23,267 nucleotides of DNA from CAIUVD01 sp044338255 (lineage in GTDB: Bacteria; Planctomycetota; UBA11346). Below are positions 1-7,840 of the stretch, in pieces (the first letter of the stretch is position 1; each line of letters begins with the position of its first letter). Made by a program: the position numbers and the translations under genes. The notes under the pieces were generated by a model, which saw only the letters and a program-made list of their open reading frames with translations, did no database searches and was not told the origin of the DNA. The stretch covers positions 1 to 23,267 of the forward strand of contig JBIILZ010000063.1 of NCBI GenBank assembly GCA_044338255.1. Reading direction: 5' to 3'.

Positions 1-40
1 TGCATCGCCCTACAGGCGCTTGGTATTTCAGAAGATTGCA

Positions 41-800
41 TCAAGCCCGTGCTTTCACGATTGGCATTATATTAAAATTCGAACTCTTGAGTGTGCGTCT
101 CATGATCCTTCGTCAGCCTTCTCGCTCCATACATCCAAGCATTTGCGCGTTCAACCAACCAACGCTTGTGGGCGACCTTGAACGATTTTGGATCGGGATT
201 ACCAACGACTTCAACACGAATGCCATTCTTCGAGCCAAAATTTTGAACATGCTGGCCTCGATACCCTTTGTCCACCCATGCTAATTCGAGGCGATCGGGC
301 ACATCCTCATCGCCAAGAACTTGTTCCAATTCCGTACAGTCAATGATCGCAGCTGAATGAATGACCAGAACAAATATCAATCCGAGAGTATCGATAAGGA
401 GATATCTTTTTCGCCCTTTCGTCCTCTTATTTCCGTCATAAACAATTGACGCACCTCCAATTGCGGATTTTACTTTCTGTGAATCGATGATGACCGCACT
501 GGGGTCTTCGCTCTGTCCCAATCGAATGCGCAATTGCTTTTTTAAATGCGTATGCAGATGTTTGAATGCCGCTTCGTCGCGCCATTTCATGAAGTGTCAG
601 CAGACTATAAGATAGGGCGGAAAATCCTTAGACATGTTACGCCACTGCACTCCAGTGTCGATGGTATAATAGATCGCATTATTAATTTCACGAATTTGAT
701 AACGTGGCTTAGGGCCTCGTCTTTTACCTGCCTCAAGAAATAGAGCTATTGATTCCCATTCGGCGTCAGGCAGGTCTGTTTCATATCCATCTAGTCGCAA
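41..800 (-). pseudogene. IS5-family DDE transposase, interrupted by an in-frame stop
   Basis: The first part (800-597, TTG start, no better start visible) has the typical IS5 N-terminus: a DLPDAEWE motif, an RREINNAI-like helix, TGVQWR and DFPPY. It ends at a TGA (597-599). Two codons later, in the same frame, the reading continues with MKWRDEA and runs to a TAA at 72-74. The second part holds the DDE residues: D in VIIDSQ, D in AWVDKGYRG and E in VERANAW, plus the GRKRYLLIDTLGL block. Intact relatives have an aromatic residue where the TGA stands. Removing one T from the TTTT run next to the final TAA would extend the protein by about ten residues to a TGA at 41-43, resembling the usual family tail, so a second lesion is possible. 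Other genes here use TGA as a stop, which argues against recoding. Confidence 0.75.
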
Positions 801-848
801 ATTAAAAAATTATGCCATAAAAAAAATACTAGAGAAGCTCTTAGGCTT
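41..848 (-). mobile_element. degenerate IS5-family insertion sequence (IS427/IS1031-like)
   Basis: An AT-richer block at the left edge carries a broken IS5-family transposase read on the minus strand. Candidate imperfect terminal inverted repeats are AAGCCCGTGCTTTCAC (43-58, plus strand) and AAGCCTAAGAGCTTCTC (848-832, read on minus). They match only partly, so the ends are tentative, and the left end may lie outside the window. No target-site duplication could be fixed. The element lies about 100 bp from a tRNA-Leu gene. Base composition is visibly lower in GC than the rest of the window, which fits acquired DNA. Confidence 0.55.
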
Positions 849-901
849 ACTGAGGCCAGATTGCCTCCTTCAAGCAAGGCAAAATCGCCTGCGAGACCTC
901 G

Positions 902-938
902 TAAAAAGATCGCACCCGCAGCTTGCTGCTGCGGGCGC
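902..938 (-). terminator. rho-independent terminator of tRNA-Leu
   Basis: Read on the minus strand, an 8-bp perfect stem CCCGCAGC/GCTGCGGG (915-922 with 928-935) closes a 5-base loop. Two further pairs lie beyond one mismatch. A run of five T follows at 907-903. It lies just downstream of the tRNA-Leu 3' end, where a terminator is expected. Confidence 0.75.
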
Positions 939-954
939 AACTGGACGTCTTCTA

Positions 955-1040
955 TGGTGCCCGGGAAAGGACTCGAACCTTCACATCTTTAGGGATACTA
1001 GGACCTGAACCTAGCGCGTCTGCCATTCCGCCACCCGGGC
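955..1040 (-). tRNA. tRNA-Leu (anticodon CAG)
   Basis: Reading the minus strand, the acceptor GCCCGGG pairs with CCCGGGC, followed by discriminator A and an encoded CCA (957-955). The anticodon stem CTAGG/CCTAG closes the loop TTCAGGT, giving anticodon CAG. The T-arm has loop TTCGAGT. A long variable arm, as in class II tRNAs, fits leucine. Total length is 86 bases including CCA. The tRNA decodes CUG, a frequent leucine codon in this GC-rich sequence. Confidence 0.95.
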
Positions 1041-1476
1041 TGGGTAGTGGCTAACCTATGTCAGGTTAGCGAGCGGGATCATGTGAGGTCTTTCCGAAGC
1101 GCAAGTGCCGCCTGAGGGCGCGCATGGAGGATGCGGCCGAAGCCGGGGCGGCTGTTCGGTAATGCGACCGGACTTGGCGGTGCTGTCTTCGCAATCGGCA
1201 AGATTGGGAACTGCCAGGTGCAGAGATCCATGCACAGTTGGACCATGCGCCCTGCGCGAGAACCTTCCCTGACGCACAGACTTCCCCTGGCTTCCCATCT
1301 CCTGTTGCTAGTGGCAACGGCGGCCATGGCTGCGGTGGGGAAAGAGAAGGCCGGCGGCGATCGCGAACGTTCGCAGGAGCTCACCGGGGGCCTCAGCCAT
1401 GGGTGGGAGTTCTGATCACCGCCGACGCCCCGCCTGTGGGGTAGCGCCGGGCAGGGGTCGGTCGTAGATTGCCGAC
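1041..1476. other. 436-bp stretch without a recognisable gene
   Basis: Several overlapping open frames occur on both strands, as expected in GC-rich DNA, but none resembles a known protein or has a convincing ribosome binding site. The one clear structure is a perfect 8-bp inverted repeat GCTAACCT/AGGTTAGC (1050-1057 with 1063-1070) directly upstream of the tRNA-Leu gene. The tRNA promoter should lie here on the minus strand, but I could not assign its boxes. A structured RNA cannot be excluded. Confidence 0.5.
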
Positions 1477-2601
1477 GTGTCGCGTCCACCACCCCTGCCC
1501 TGGCTACCGCACGCGATCCTCATCGCCCTCGTCGTCGGTTCGGCGATGTGGCTGGTGGTGCTGCTGGCACCGGTGACCAAGGCCCTGGCCGTCGGCGCCT
1601 CGCTGGCACTGCTGACGCATGGCCCGCTCTACCGCCGGCTCTACGCCCTGACGCATTGGTGGCCCTGGCCGAACTCGCACCCCGAGTTCGCCGCCAGCAC
1701 CGCCATCGCTGTTTTGGGAGCGGCGAGCGCGGCGGCCGTCCTCGCCTTGCTGTGGGCCGCCCTGGGTGGCTTGCAGCTGACGGTGTCAGCGGTGTGGGGC
1801 ATCGCCATCCACGATCAGGCCAGCGTGCAGCAGGTGATCGAGGTCCTCACCGCCCGCGCCGCCGAGGTCCTGCAACTCTATCCGCAATTACCGGTCACCG
1901 CCGCCGATGTCCGTCAATGGCTGGCCGACATCCTGCAGCAGACCGCGGTCGGTCCGGCATTCCTCAAGACCATGGTCGCCGGTGGCGGCAGCGCGGTGGT
2001 CGAACTGATCCTCACCAGCGTCGTTACCTGGTGGCTGTACGTACAGGGCGCGGTGCTCGGGCGACGCATTCTGCACCTCTTGCCGGCGGCCGAGCGCGAG
2101 CCTATTTCCGGTCGCCTGCGTGAGCGCGCCGGAGCCCTGGTGTGGGGCACCTTCGGGCGGGCGTTTGTGGTCGGCGTGTGGCTCGGCCTGGCCAGCTGGC
2201 TCACGGGGGATTTCCCGCCGGTGCTGGTGGCCGCCGTCGGCGTCCTGGTGTGCGTCATGCCGCTCCTCGGTCCGGTGTTCGTCTGGCTGCCCTTGGCTTC
2301 GCTGCTGGCCGGCCAGGGGCATTGGCTGCAGGCCGGCCTGCTGGCGGTGAGCTCGCAGGTGGGAGCAATGGTGCTAAATTGGATCCTCGATCGGCGCTAT
2401 GCACAGGCGCCGTTAGACGGTACCGGACCAGTCTTGCTGCTGACCCTGGTCGGCGGGCTGTGGGGCTTCGGCCCGCGGGGCTTGATCCTGGCCCCGGCGG
2501 CCCTGGTCTTGGCGCTCTCGGCGTGGGATGCGCTGACCTCGCTCTATAGCGATGATCCGCAGTTGAACGCGACGAGCGATCCGCCGGTGGATCATGCCTG
2601 A
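1477..2601 (+). CDS. AI-2E family (PerM/TqsA-type) transporter
   Basis: This 374-residue integral membrane protein has the AI-2E family layout: two N-terminal membrane segments, a longer soluble-facing region (about residues 85-165), then five or six further helices. Family-like blocks are the region around residues 170-200 with the WWLYVQG helix, FPPVLVAAVGVL followed by a helix with MPLLGPVF, and the C-terminal LWGFGPRGLILAPAALVLAL. Members export small molecules such as autoinducer-2 or act as cation antiporters; the substrate cannot be read from sequence. The start is a GTG at 1477 with no strong ribosome binding site, and the GTG is supported mainly by the hydrophobic N-terminus. The stop overlaps the next gene by 8 bases, which suggests translational coupling to the receiver-HPt protein. 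Confidence 0.8.
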   Translation: MSRPPPLPWLPHAILIALVVGSAMWLVVLLAPVTKALAVGASLALLTHGPLYRRLYALTHWWPWPNSHPEFAASTAIAVLGAASAAAVLALLWAALGGLQLTVSAVWGIAIHDQASVQQVIEVLTARAAEVLQLYPQLPVTAADVRQWLADILQQTAVGPAFLKTMVAGGGSAVVELILTSVVTWWLYVQGAVLGRRILHLLPAAEREPISGRLRERAGALVWGTFGRAFVVGVWLGLASWLTGDFPPVLVAAVGVLVCVMPLLGPVFVWLPLASLLAGQGHWLQAGLLAVSSQVGAMVLNWILDRRYAQAPLDGTGPVLLLTLVGGLWGFGPRGLILAPAALVLALSAWDALTSLYSDDPQLNATSDPPVDHA

Positions 2602-4276
2602 CGACCGTCTGCGGTATCGCCGTCGACGCGCCCTGGGAGGCTTACTGGTGGCCACCGTCATCCTGCCGCTGCTGCCGGCGCTGTGGGCCCTGCAGGTCAA
2701 CGCCAGCGTCCAAAATCTGCAATGCGTCCGCGATCGTTTGACGGCCATGCGCGAGCATTCCAACGAGCGGCGAACGGCCTCTCCGGCCATGCTCGCGCTG
2801 GCCGAAGAGCTCACTTGGCGGCACGCCATGAGCGAGTTCAGCGAGGACCTCAAAGGTGAAAGGCGGTGGTGTGACGACGTTGATCTCGTGGCCATGGAGC
2901 ACGAGAGCGCGCCGGGATCACCGCCCGCCTCGTCTGCCAACCTTGGCGCACGCCTGGATGTGATCGTCGGCGCAGCGCTGCACCGTAGCCGCGCTGCCGA
3001 ACGCGTGGCGCAATGGGTGTGGGGCGCGGGCGCGCTCGCCGGCATGCTCAGCGGGCTCGCCCTATGGTTGAGCCTGCGGCGCGAGTGGTCGGCTGTTTCA
3101 GCTGCGTCAGCTGCGTCAGCTGTGTCAGCTGTGTCAGCCTTGTCAGCGCTGACAACGCCAGCCATCAGCGCAGTCACCTCGCTGCCCGCAGGCCCCAAGC
3201 CCCCTGCAAGCGCAGCGCTGGTTCCGCGAACTCCACCGCCCACGGTGGGCGCCACGACACTGGCGCCCACCGTCGTGGCGCCGGTCTTCCGGCCCATGGT
3301 CTCGGCCGACCCGATGCGGGCGATAGTGCAGGCCGATGGCTCGTGGATCGCGTTGAGCGGTCGGATCCTGGTGATCGAAGACAATCCCATCAATCAGCGC
3401 GTCACGCTACGCCAGCTACTGGAGCTGGGCCTGAGCGTGGAGATCGTCGATACCGCCGAGGACGGCTTGCAGCGTCTGCAGCAATCGCGCTTCGACGTGG
3501 TGCTGATGGATCTGCAATTGCCGGGCATGGATGGCCTAACCGCAACGCGTCAATGGCGTGCCGCCGAGCAGCGCGAAGTCCGCCACCGACTGCCGATCAT
3601 CGCTATCACCGCTAACGCCACCGGCAGCGATCGCCAAGCCTGCTATGATGCCGGCATGGATGGCTATCAGGCGAAACCCGCGCGCCTCGCCGATCTTCAT
3701 CGCCTGCTCTCGCGCTGGGTTGGCCCGGACAAGGCCATCGATGTTGTGGCCTCTACCGCCGATCAACCGCTGCAAGCCTTCGCCGATCCCTCGCTGCCGG
3801 ACGAGGCAAACTCTTTGCAGTCTCAGTCTCAGTCCCTGCCCCGATCCCTGGCACCGTCTCCGTCGACCTCAGCCGCAGGAAACTCGATCATGGGTCCACA
3901 ACACGTGTTGGACACTGCCGTCACTTTGGCGCTGACCGATCCGCAGCTGTGGGTCACCTTGCGCCGGGAAACGGCCACCACTGATCCGCGCATGCTCGAA
4001 GAGCTGATCGCCGATTTGCGCCAACAGGCCGAGGTCACGCTCAGCGATCTCCAGGAGGCCTTCGACGCCGGAGAGCACGAACGCCTGCGTGGCGGTGCAC
4101 ATCGCCTCAAGGGGTCGGCGGGCATGCTCGGTCTGCCACGTCTGGCGGCCTGCGCCAAAGCCGTCGAATTCGCTGCCAAGGCGCAGGATGACGGCGTTGC
4201 TGGACGGGCGCTGCGGCTCATGCGGGTCGTCTACGCTGATACGCTCGCCGATCCGCAGGTTCTGGCCCTGGTCTGA
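2594..4276 (+). CDS. membrane-anchored receiver-HPt phosphorelay protein without kinase domain
   Basis: The 560-residue protein has a membrane helix near residues 14-36, an extracytoplasmic stretch to about 140, and a second helix at about 141-165. A low-complexity Ser-Ala-Val/Pro linker follows (166-258). The receiver domain covers about 259-380, with acidic D263, phospho-acceptor D306 in VVLMDLQLPGMDG and K361. An HPt domain covers about 455-545, with H503 in AHRLKGSAG. No HisKA dimerisation domain or HATPase domain (N, G1, G2 boxes) is present. Hybrid kinases normally carry REC and HPt after a kinase core, so this looks like a phosphotransfer intermediate that needs a partner kinase. The linker is built from seven 9-bp repeats. 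The gene starts inside the 3' end of the AI-2E permease gene and converges on metG, with 24 bp between the ends. Confidence 0.85.
   Translation: MPDDRLRYRRRRALGGLLVATVILPLLPALWALQVNASVQNLQCVRDRLTAMREHSNERRTASPAMLALAEELTWRHAMSEFSEDLKGERRWCDDVDLVAMEHESAPGSPPASSANLGARLDVIVGAALHRSRAAERVAQWVWGAGALAGMLSGLALWLSLRREWSAVSAASAASAVSAVSALSALTTPAISAVTSLPAGPKPPASAALVPRTPPPTVGATTLAPTVVAPVFRPMVSADPMRAIVQADGSWIALSGRILVIEDNPINQRVTLRQLLELGLSVEIVDTAEDGLQRLQQSRFDVVLMDLQLPGMDGLTATRQWRAAEQREVRHRLPIIAITANATGSDRQACYDAGMDGYQAKPARLADLHRLLSRWVGPDKAIDVVASTADQPLQAFADPSLPDEANSLQSQSQSLPRSLAPSPSTSAAGNSIMGPQHVLDTAVTLALTDPQLWVTLRRETATTDPRMLEELIADLRQQAEVTLSDLQEAFDAGEHERLRGGAHRLKGSAGMLGLPRLAACAKAVEFAAKAQDDGVAGRALRLMRVVYADTLADPQVLALV
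3089..3151 (+). repeat. seven 9-bp in-frame tandem repeats in the linker
   Basis: Units of the TCAGCTGYG type repeat seven times from 3089, with variants at the edges (TCGGCTGTT first, TCAGCGCTG last). They encode a Ser-Ala-Val/Ala/Leu tripeptide series (residues 166-186) between the second membrane helix and the receiver domain. Copy-number change would keep the frame and only lengthen or shorten the linker. Confidence 0.9.
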
Positions 4277-4300
4277 CGATCGTTCGGCGGCAGCGCTCGC

Positions 4301-6379
4301 TCAGTGCACCCGTTGCCCGGGCTTCGCGCCGGAGTCGGGCGAGAGTACAAAGATATCCTGCTCGCCGGGACCGGCGGCGATGACCATGCCTTCGCTCAGG
4401 CCGAAGCTCATCTGCCGTGGGGCGAGATTGGCGACCATGATCACCAGGCGGCCGGTGAGCTGCGCCGGCGTGTAGGCCGACTTGATGCCGGCGAAGATCG
4501 TCCGCCGGTCGTCACCTCCGAGCGACACCGTGAGCTTGAGAATCTTCTTGGCTTTCGGTACTTCCTCGGCGCTGATGACGCGGGCCACGCGCAAGTCGAC
4601 CTTGTTGAAGTCATCGAAGGTGCACAGCCCGGCGAGAGGCTCGGCCGACAAGGCCGCGCCGTCATCGACGACCGCAGCGGGACTCGCCGTCGCAGCGGTT
4701 TCCACCGCCGCCTCGCCAGCGGTCTCGGGCACCAGGCTGGCGGCGACCATCGCCGTGACCTTCGCCGGATCGATGCGCTGGAGCATGTGTGTGAAGGGCG
4801 CGATGGCGTTGCCGGTGACCGGGGTCTGCGCTGCCGCCCACGAGGTGATCGGGGCCGCAAGCAAGTCGCCGGCCTGGGTCGCGAAGGCCGGCAGCACCGG
4901 CGCCAAGTAGGTGCACAGCTGGCGGAACAGATTCAGGGCGACGGTGCACACGCGCGTCAGCTCGTCGAGCTTGGCGGGATCCTTTTTCAAGGCCCACGGC
5001 GCGGCCTGCTCGACGAACTCATTGGCCTTGTCGGCGAGGGCCATGATGCGCCGCATGGCGTCGCCGAAGTCGCAGGCTTCATAGGCGGCGGCGATGGCTT
5101 CGGATTCGCCGGCAGCACGCGCGAACAGCCCGCCATCTTCGGGATAGGTAGCTGCCAAAGCCGGCACGAACTTCGCCGTGCGGCTGGCGAGGTTGACCAA
5201 TTTACCGACTAGGTCACTGTTGACGCGAGCGCAGAATTCGTCGAGGTTAAAATCGAGATCTTCGGCCTTCGCCGACAATTTGGCGGCGTAGTAATAACGC
5301 AGGTAGGTCGGATCGAGATGTTCAAGGTAGGTGCGGGCGCGAATGAAGGTGCCCTTCGACTTCGACATCTTCTCGCCGTTGACGGTGAGAAATCCGTGGA
5401 CGTGGATCTTGTTGGGCAGGTCGTAGCCGCCCAGGCCGAGCATCGCTGGCCAGAACAGGGTATGGAACTTCGCGATATCCTTGCCGATGAAGTGATGGAT
5501 CTCGGCTTTTCCATCTTGCGAAGAGCTGCTCTTCCACCACGAGGTCCAGTCGCCACCGACCTTCGCGCACCATTCGACGGTGCTGGCGATGTAGCCGAAA
5601 GGCGCATCGAGCCACACGTAGAAATAATTGCCGGGCAGATCAGGGATCTCGAAACCGAAATAGGCCGCCGGGCGGCTGACGTCCCAGGCGCGCAGCGGCT
5701 CATCGGCGATGAGGAAGGTATTGCGCACCCAATTGGCCATGTCGGGGTGCAGGCTGCCGGGCAGGTTGACCCAAGCGGCGATGGCGGCGCGGAAGTCTTC
5801 GAGCTTGACGAAGCAGTGCGTCGAGGAACGCAGCTCGGGAGTGGCGCCCGAAAGCGTGCTCCGCGGATGCTTAAGCTCGGTGGCCTCGTAGGTGGCGCCG
5901 CACTTATCGCAGGAGTCGCCGTATTGATCCGGCGCGCCGCAGTTCGGGCAGGTGCCTTTGACGAAGCGATCGGCGAGGAAGGCGCCGGCCTGCGGATCGT
6001 ACAATTGCTCGACGATCTTTTCATCGACATGGCCGCCAGCGCGCAGCTTGCGCCAGATGTCATAGACGAGTTCTTTGTTCGCCGCCGAATCGGTCGAGCC
6101 GTAGTGGTCGAAACGGATGCCGAAATCAGCGAAGTCACGCTGATGCGCCGCCGACATCTCTGCCAACATCGTGGCTTCCGGCTGCCCAGCCTTGCGCGCC
6201 GCGATCATGATCGCGGTCCCATGGGTGTCGTCGGCGCACAGATAGGTCGCCTGATGCCCGCGCAGCTGCTGGAACCGCACCCACATGTCGGTTTGCAAAT
6301 ATTCGACGAGATGACCGATATGGATGTGGCCGTTGGCGTACGGCAGGGCGGAAGTGACAAGCAGGCGGCGGGCGGTCAT
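4301..6379 (-). CDS. metG: methionyl-tRNA synthetase with C-terminal tRNA-binding domain
   Basis: This class I synthetase charges tRNA-Met in the cytoplasm. At 692 residues it matches the long form of the family. Visible signatures are HIGH at 20-23, the catalytic block around CADDTHGTA, a four-cysteine zinc knuckle (C144, C147, C157, C160) and KMSKS at 337-341. An anticodon-binding helical domain follows. From about residue 586 there is a Trbp111/EMAP-type OB fold (DFNKVDLRVARV, then SFGLSEGMV), which gives dimerisation and tRNA affinity. A poorly conserved Ala/Thr-rich linker precedes that domain. The ATG at 6379 sits ten residues before the conserved ALPYANG motif, so the start is secure. 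It is divergent from flhB across a 174-bp gap. Confidence 0.97.
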   Translation of the reverse strand: MTARRLLVTSALPYANGHIHIGHLVEYLQTDMWVRFQQLRGHQATYLCADDTHGTAIMIAARKAGQPEATMLAEMSAAHQRDFADFGIRFDHYGSTDSAANKELVYDIWRKLRAGGHVDEKIVEQLYDPQAGAFLADRFVKGTCPNCGAPDQYGDSCDKCGATYEATELKHPRSTLSGATPELRSSTHCFVKLEDFRAAIAAWVNLPGSLHPDMANWVRNTFLIADEPLRAWDVSRPAAYFGFEIPDLPGNYFYVWLDAPFGYIASTVEWCAKVGGDWTSWWKSSSSQDGKAEIHHFIGKDIAKFHTLFWPAMLGLGGYDLPNKIHVHGFLTVNGEKMSKSKGTFIRARTYLEHLDPTYLRYYYAAKLSAKAEDLDFNLDEFCARVNSDLVGKLVNLASRTAKFVPALAATYPEDGGLFARAAGESEAIAAAYEACDFGDAMRRIMALADKANEFVEQAAPWALKKDPAKLDELTRVCTVALNLFRQLCTYLAPVLPAFATQAGDLLAAPITSWAAAQTPVTGNAIAPFTHMLQRIDPAKVTAMVAASLVPETAGEAAVETAATASPAAVVDDGAALSAEPLAGLCTFDDFNKVDLRVARVISAEEVPKAKKILKLTVSLGGDDRRTIFAGIKSAYTPAQLTGRLVIMVANLAPRQMSFGLSEGMVIAAGPGEQDIFVLSPDSGAKPGQRVH

Positions 6380-6553
6380 AGCGCGGGGCAGAGTAGGAGC
6401 CTTCGTTCAGGTTGAAGGAGGAACCGTGCGCCAGGGCGGCGCGGCGGCGCTCCGAGCACCTCGTATGTACCGGCTGCGCGAACAGCTCTCGTTGTTCGGC
6501 ACGCGGCATGCAACGGGTCCTGCTGCCAAGCATCAGCTGTTGAAAGGTACGAC

Positions 6554-7615
6554 GTGGCCGAGAACTCGCAGGGCGGGGAAAAGACCGAAGATCCAACGCC
6601 GAAGCGCATCCAGGATGCGCGCGACGAAGGCCAGGTAGCCTTCAGCCCCGACGTCAACACCGCCTTGCTGCTGATGATCGGCCTCTGCCTGCTGTCGGCT
6701 TTCGGCACGTGGTTCTGCCAGGCGGTGGCCAGCACCATCCGCTTCAGCATCAACGAAGCCCTGACCTGGGAGCTCCAGGACCAGACTATCCGCGCCTTGA
6801 TTACTCATCTCATACCATTGGGACTGTGGATCGCGCCGATCATCGGCGGATTGTTCGTCACCGGCATCGTCCTCAGCCTCGGCCAAGTCGGCCTGCATCT
6901 GTCGGGCAAGGCGCTCATCCCCAAGTTCAATCGCGTCAGTCCGATCACCGGCTTCGGCCGGCTCTTCGGCATGCGCGCGCTGATGCGCTTCGTCACCAAC
7001 GTGCTCAAGCTGATGATCCTGATCGGCATCTCGTGGATGGTCCTCGCCGACGACATTCCCCGACTCAGCTATGTGCACGGCGACATCGCTGCCCGTCTGG
7101 CCCATGAATCGACGATGATCTTCCAGCTCGGACTCAAACTCACCGCCGTGCTGGCGCTGATCGCCGGCATCGACTTCGTCTATCAGCGCTATCAGCAGCA
7201 TCAGGACCTGATGATGACCAAGCAGGAGGTGAAGGAGGAGTTCAAACAATCAGAAGGCGACCCCTTGATCAAGGCCAAGATCCGCCAGATCCAACGCCAG
7301 ATGGCGCAACGGCGCATGATGCAAGAAGTGCCCAAAGCGGATGTCGTCATCACCAACCCGACCCACGTCGCGGTGGCGCTGAAATACGACCAATTGAAAA
7401 TGGCCTCACCGGTCGTGTTGGCCAAGGGCTACGACGAAGTCGCGCAGCGCATCAAAAAGATCGCCGCCGAACACGACATCCCGATGGTCGAGAACATCGC
7501 CCTGGCGCGGGCCTTGGCGAAAGAGGTCGCGGTTGGCAAGCCGGTGCCGCCGAAATGGTTCCAGGGCGTGGCGGAGGTGTTGAGCTATGTCTACAAGTTG
7601 AAGAAGAACCGGTGA
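6554..7615 (+). CDS. flhB: flagellar type III export switch protein FlhB
   Basis: FlhB is the inner-membrane export-gate component that switches substrate from rod/hook to filament. The 353-residue protein has the family N-terminus (EKTEDPTPKR, then ARDEGQVAFS) and four membrane helices between about residues 30 and 215. The cytoplasmic domain has the autocleavage motif NPTH at 268-271, cut between N and P. The start is GTG at 6554, preceded by a GAAAGG ribosome binding site at suitable spacing. It stands alone here: no flhA, fliR or other export genes flank it. Its last 261 bases, from the NPTH codons to the stop, recur as a degenerate copy at 10446-10706. Confidence 0.95.
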   Translation: MAENSQGGEKTEDPTPKRIQDARDEGQVAFSPDVNTALLLMIGLCLLSAFGTWFCQAVASTIRFSINEALTWELQDQTIRALITHLIPLGLWIAPIIGGLFVTGIVLSLGQVGLHLSGKALIPKFNRVSPITGFGRLFGMRALMRFVTNVLKLMILIGISWMVLADDIPRLSYVHGDIAARLAHESTMIFQLGLKLTAVLALIAGIDFVYQRYQQHQDLMMTKQEVKEEFKQSEGDPLIKAKIRQIQRQMAQRRMMQEVPKADVVITNPTHVAVALKYDQLKMASPVVLAKGYDEVAQRIKKIAAEHDIPMVENIALARALAKEVAVGKPVPPKWFQGVAEVLSYVYKLKKNR

Positions 7616-7724
7616 TGACGACTTGAGATTTAGAGCTTTGTTTTGAAAGGGACGGCGGCTTATCGGTCGTCAAATTGGGCGCTTCCTAGGAGCCTGTCGG
7701 AGATAGGCTTGGTCATGTAGGTAG

Positions 7725-7754
7725 TTGCCGTAGGAGGTATTCCTGTGGTATAAT
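7725..7754 (+). promoter_or_regulatory. sigma-70 type promoter for pstS-like gene
   Basis: TTGCCG (7725-7730) and TATAAT (7749-7754) are separated by 18 bp, close to the housekeeping consensus. The start codon of the PstS-like gene lies 86 bp beyond the -10 box. Two overlapping 7-bp inverted repeats (GGTATTC/GAATACC and GTGGTAT/ATACCAC, 7736-7785) span the -10 box and the leader and could fold in the transcript or DNA. No recognisable Pho box was seen. Confidence 0.6.
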
Positions 7755-7840
7755 CTGGAAACAGCTTTGATGAGATGAATACCACTGCTTGCAGCGGTAA
7801 CCGCATCAGCGCTTTATGCACGCTCTTCTGGAGTCCATTC

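Noticed and set aside
597..800. Separate regulatory ORF of a two-ORF insertion sequence with programmed frameshift
   Set aside because: The two parts are in the same frame, separated by a TGA and two codons, so no frameshift is involved.
6426..6638. Small gene with GTG start behind AAGGAGG upstream of flhB
   Set aside because: The spacing is only 4 bases, the product is Arg-rich with no domain, and it overlaps flhB by 85 bases in another frame.
7690..7712. Insertion-sequence end upstream of the pstS-like gene (GAGCCTGTCGGAGATAGG)
   Set aside because: It resembles IS5-type ends, but there is no matching partner repeat or transposase remnant in the window.
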